Source of the DNA: Chloroflexota bacterium
Lineage (GTDB): Bacteria; Chloroflexota; Ktedonobacteria; Ktedonobacterales; Ktedonobacteraceae
DNA length: 26,364 bases
Assembly (NCBI GenBank): GCA_005881495.1
Contig: VBHI01000356.1
Location: 1-26,364, forward strand
Direction: 5' to 3'
Shown: piece by piece, positions 24,063 to 26,364 of the stretch
How the letters are laid out: each line of letters opens with the position of its first letter
Position numbering within the stretch: the first letter of the stretch is position 1
Notes under the pieces: model-generated
Seen by the model: only the letters and a program-made list of their open reading frames with translations
Databases searched by the model: none
What the model was told of the DNA's origin: nothing
Program-made: the position numbers and the translations under genes

Positions 24063-24149
24063 AATATTTGTCGATGAAAGCATGAGTGAGAGAACGAGCA
24101 TACAACCTCATGAAATAAAGTCGAAGCAATAAATTGAGGGGATTGTTCT

Positions 24150-25694
24150 ATGGCAGAAGCATCACAACTCTCGGCAAGTAAGGCGCCAGTAACAAAAAAT
24201 TCAGTAGGAAAGGTTCCCACAGTCCAACAGGCTCCAAAGAGAGCTTTCGCTCAGAATTCATGGCACTCAAAACCAAGGCGTGGCGTAAAAATTGATGCCA
24301 TCTTGGGCAGCGCTCTGGAGGCCCTTCAGGCCAATCGCATGCGTTCATTCCTGACCATGCTCGGTGTGATTATCGGCGTGTCGGCAGTTATTGCTGTTGT
24401 GTCCTTGACGCAGGGGGTAAATCAGAGTGTTAGCCAGCGGTTCTCCAGCCTGGGCACCAATGTTATTACTATCTCGCCTGGTGCTGCCTCGACCGATGGC
24501 GCTCGCGGCGCTGCTGGAACACAGCAGACCCTCACCATGTCCGATGCCCAGGCGGTGGCACAGCTTGACCACGTGGTCGCAATGACTCCTATTCTAACCA
24601 CGTCCGGACAGGTAGTCTACGGGAACCAGAACTGGAATACGGGAATACGTGGTGTCTACCCCAATTATCAAACTATTCAGAGTTGGCAGATTGCTGAGGG
24701 CTCATGGTTTAGTAACGGGGACGAACAGGTGAGTGCCCCTGTCGCTGTGCTCGGACAGACTGTAGTGCAGAATCTTTTTTCCTCCACAGGTACAGACCCA
24801 ATTGGTCAAACAGTCCTCATCAATAATCAGGCATTCCACGTCGTCGGCACGCTTCAGGCCAAAGGATCGCAGGGCTTTGCAAACGTGGATGATGTCATTT
24901 TTGTTCCCTTTGGTGCCGTCAATGAGCGCCTGAAACCCTCTCCTGTCTATGTTGATCAAATCCAGGTGCAGGTCGATGATGTCAACAACGTCGCACAAGT
25001 GCAGCAAAACATTACTACGTTGCTCAGAACGCGTCATCATCTTAGAGGATCGGCCCCTTCCTCTACAGGTCAGCAATTCGGTGGCGGCAATGTCTTGGGT
25101 GGACTAGGTGGAGGAGGCAACGGCGGTAGAGGTTTTGGCGGAGGAGGCAATGGTGGAAGAGGAGGAGGCAACACGAATGGTGGACAACAAACCGGTGGAT
25201 CAACGACACCAGGAAGTAACTCTTCTTTGAGGGGAGTGCCACAGGCCAATAACTTCCAGGTGTTCAGCGGGAACCAACTGGTCCAGACGGCTCAGCAGAA
25301 TACTGCCGAATTAGCAATCCTGCTGATAGGTATCGCTGCCGTCTCGCTCTCGGTGGGTGGGATTGGTATCATGAACATCATGCTGGTTTCCGTTGCAGAG
25401 CGCACTCGCGAGATCGGTGTACGTATGGCTATTGGCGCGCGCCAGCGCGATATCCGCAACCAGTTCCTGCTAGAAGCTCTTATGCTCAGTGTCATCGGTG
25501 GTATAATCGGTATCGTTGTAGGCTTGCTCGGCGGCTTTGGTCTTACCACAAGCCTTGGCTTCCCGTTTGTCTTCAGTATTATCGCTGTTGTTCTGGCATT
25601 CGGTGTTTCAGCAGTCGTTGGTATTAGTTTTGGTCTCTACCCGGCGGTTCGTGCGGCAAAACTCGATCCCATTGTTGCGCTGAGGATGGAATGA
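24150..25694 (+). CDS. MacB-type ABC transporter permease with a Gly-rich insert
   Basis: The 514-residue protein has an N-terminal tail of about 50 residues, then a first helix in LGSALEALQANRMRSFLTMLGVIIGVSAVIAVVSLTQGV, a periplasmic-core (MacB_PCD) domain to about residue 300, and three C-terminal helices of FtsX type with GGIGIMNIMLVSVAERTREIGVRMAIGARQRDIRNQFLLEA. It is about 100 residues longer than usual because of the tail and of a Gly/Asn-rich stretch (about 310-355) with a tandem ten-residue repeat (320-339). It probably pairs with the membrane-fusion protein that follows to export a drug, peptide or lipid; the ATPase must lie beyond the window. GAGGGG stands eight bases before ATG 24150. 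Confidence 0.92.
   Translation: MAEASQLSASKAPVTKNSVGKVPTVQQAPKRAFAQNSWHSKPRRGVKIDAILGSALEALQANRMRSFLTMLGVIIGVSAVIAVVSLTQGVNQSVSQRFSSLGTNVITISPGAASTDGARGAAGTQQTLTMSDAQAVAQLDHVVAMTPILTTSGQVVYGNQNWNTGIRGVYPNYQTIQSWQIAEGSWFSNGDEQVSAPVAVLGQTVVQNLFSSTGTDPIGQTVLINNQAFHVVGTLQAKGSQGFANVDDVIFVPFGAVNERLKPSPVYVDQIQVQVDDVNNVAQVQQNITTLLRTRHHLRGSAPSSTGQQFGGGNVLGGLGGGGNGGRGFGGGGNGGRGGGNTNGGQQTGGSTTPGSNSSLRGVPQANNFQVFSGNQLVQTAQQNTAELAILLIGIAAVSLSVGGIGIMNIMLVSVAERTREIGVRMAIGARQRDIRNQFLLEALMLSVIGGIIGIVVGLLGGFGLTTSLGFPFVFSIIAVVLAFGVSAVVGISFGLYPAVRAAKLDPIVALRME
25107..25166 (+). repeat. 30-bp tandem repeat coding for GGGGNGGRG units
   Basis: The 27-base unit at 25107-25133 recurs at 25137-25163 with four or so third-position changes, separated by TTT. 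It encodes GGGGNGGRG-F-GGGGNGGRG in the outer domain of the permease. Synonymous changes between the copies suggest selection for the protein sequence or an old duplication. Confidence 0.7.
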
Positions 25695-25700
25695 CAAAGC

Positions 25701-25728
25701 TTGACAACCTGATTGGCTGCTGTATAAT
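25701..25728 (+). promoter_or_regulatory. Consensus sigma-70 promoter of the membrane-fusion protein gene
   Basis: TTGACA (25701-25706), a 16-base spacer and TATAAT (25723-25728) match both consensus hexamers exactly. It starts six bases after the permease stop codon, so the fusion-protein gene can be transcribed separately. The leader would be about 165 bases. Confidence 0.75.
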
Positions 25729-25785
25729 GCAAAGTGTTGTAGCAACTATTTGTCTTTTGTGCTGTAAAGGGGTCGGCGCAGAAGA

Positions 25786-25826
25786 GCAATCTAAATAAGG
25801 AAGACCTTATGAACTATTTAAATTGC
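25786..25826 (+). promoter_or_regulatory. Structured element in the fusion-protein leader
   Basis: GCAATCTAAATA (25786-25797) pairs with TATTTAAATTGC (25815-25826) except for one mismatch and encloses a small hairpin AAGG-AAGA-CCTT. It lies between the promoter and the ribosome site GAGAGGAG. It may be an attenuator or operator, as no known riboswitch is recognised. Confidence 0.4.
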
Positions 25827-25901
25827 TAGCTATCCTATCTATTATGGGTCTTCATCATATACCTCTATCAGCAAAATAGATTGAGAGGAGTATGAATACG
25901 T

Positions 25902-26364
25902 ATGTCGCCAAACATGCAACAAACTGAAGATCAGGTACTTTCCTTACCTGATTTTAGCGCAATTGCTCCCGAAGATCAGGTAGCTCCATTACCTCCAAGG
26001 CCCCCATGGTGGCGGCGACGTAGGGGGATTATTACCATCATTCTCATAGCGCTGCTGATCCTCGCAGGTTTCCTGGCCTTTTTTCTCTATCTAGGCCGCC
26101 AACGCCCTATTACCTATCAATTTCAGCAAGCTATCCAGGGGAATTTCTCTCTTACTGTCAGCGCCACCGGTCCTTTACAGAGTGCTATCTATAACCTGGT
26201 CTTTACTGGCACTGGCACAGGCACAATCACAATTAGTGAGATTGACGTCTCCGTGGGGCAGACCGTCACCAAGGGCCAGGTGCTCGCCAAACTCAATAAG
26301 ACCTCCCTTCAGGATGCTGTCAACTCGGCTCAGGCAGGCGTCTTATCTGCGCAAACCGGGGTGA
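25902..26364 (+). CDS. Membrane-fusion (HlyD/MacA-like) efflux protein, N-terminal part
   Basis: The frame from ATG 25902 stays open to the window end, giving 154 residues. A Pro-rich cytoplasmic start (LPPRPPWWRRRRG) leads to one membrane anchor (IITIILIALLILAGFLAFFLYLG), then the first half of a biotinyl-lipoyl-like domain (ISEIDVSVGQTVTKGQVLAKLNKTSLQDAV) and the start of the coiled hairpin. Such proteins link an ABC exporter to the cell surface or outer layers. GAGAGGAG lies 11 bases upstream; a nearer ATG at 25892 opens only an 11-codon frame that overlaps this start and may modulate it. It partners with the permease before it. Confidence 0.88.
   Translation, partial: MSPNMQQTEDQVLSLPDFSAIAPEDQVAPLPPRPPWWRRRRGIITIILIALLILAGFLAFFLYLGRQRPITYQFQQAIQGNFSLTVSATGPLQSAIYNLVFTGTGTGTITISEIDVSVGQTVTKGQVLAKLNKTSLQDAVNSAQAGVLSAQTGV

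Overview
The window looks like chromosomal DNA of a free-living, mid-GC bacterium. The gene mix (a bacterial Hen1/Pnkp RNA-repair pair, many small VOC, ABM and PNPOx-fold enzymes, MacB-type efflux, GTG and TTG starts) and the protein sequences recall Chloroflexota, most likely class Ktedonobacteria. This placement is an inference without database support. No tRNA, rRNA, CRISPR array or complete insertion sequence was seen.

Layout. 1-1282 (minus): an ABC-2 exporter, ATPase then truncated permease. 1872-2225 (plus): a small VOC protein closed by a strong hairpin. 2495-6474 (minus): a two-gene hen1-pnkp operon with overlapping ATGA, whose products heal, methylate and seal cleaved RNA. 6936-11563 (plus): an acyl-CoA synthetase pseudogene with an internal deletion and frameshift, a fused CoA-transferase, and a dipeptide epimerase of the enolase superfamily. 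11705-12052 (minus): an ABM-fold protein. 12585-14963 (plus): a markedly GC-rich GH65 glycoside phosphorylase, preceded by its own promoter and a 32-codon leader ORF. 15104-16501 (minus) and 16666-18048 (plus): an MFS exporter divergent from a MarR regulator and two coupled PNPOx-fold proteins. 18111-19130 (minus): an orphan PAS histidine kinase. 19369-19848 (plus): a Fur-family regulator. 19883-22056: an arsenic module of arsC (minus), a SigZ-type ECF sigma factor with a seven-cysteine tail, and arsM. 22101-23876 (minus): a SulP anion transporter. 24150 to the end (plus): a MacB-type permease and the start of a membrane-fusion protein.

The most interesting signal is regulatory. A bipartite motif, TTGCGTCCTTTT-N10-CCGTCTC, occurs with identical spacing upstream of sigZ and of arsM and has the form of an ECF promoter. 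This suggests an autoregulated SigZ circuit driving arsenite methylation, with the sigma factor's Cys-rich tail as a possible metalloid sensor. A second notable arrangement is the MFS/marR intergenic region, where two near-consensus promoters face each other across a palindromic operator. Other unexplained structures are a perfect 22-bp hairpin between hen1 and the synthetase remnant, structured leaders ahead of the macB-like and fusion-protein genes, and a ten-residue Gly-rich tandem repeat inside the MacB-type permease.
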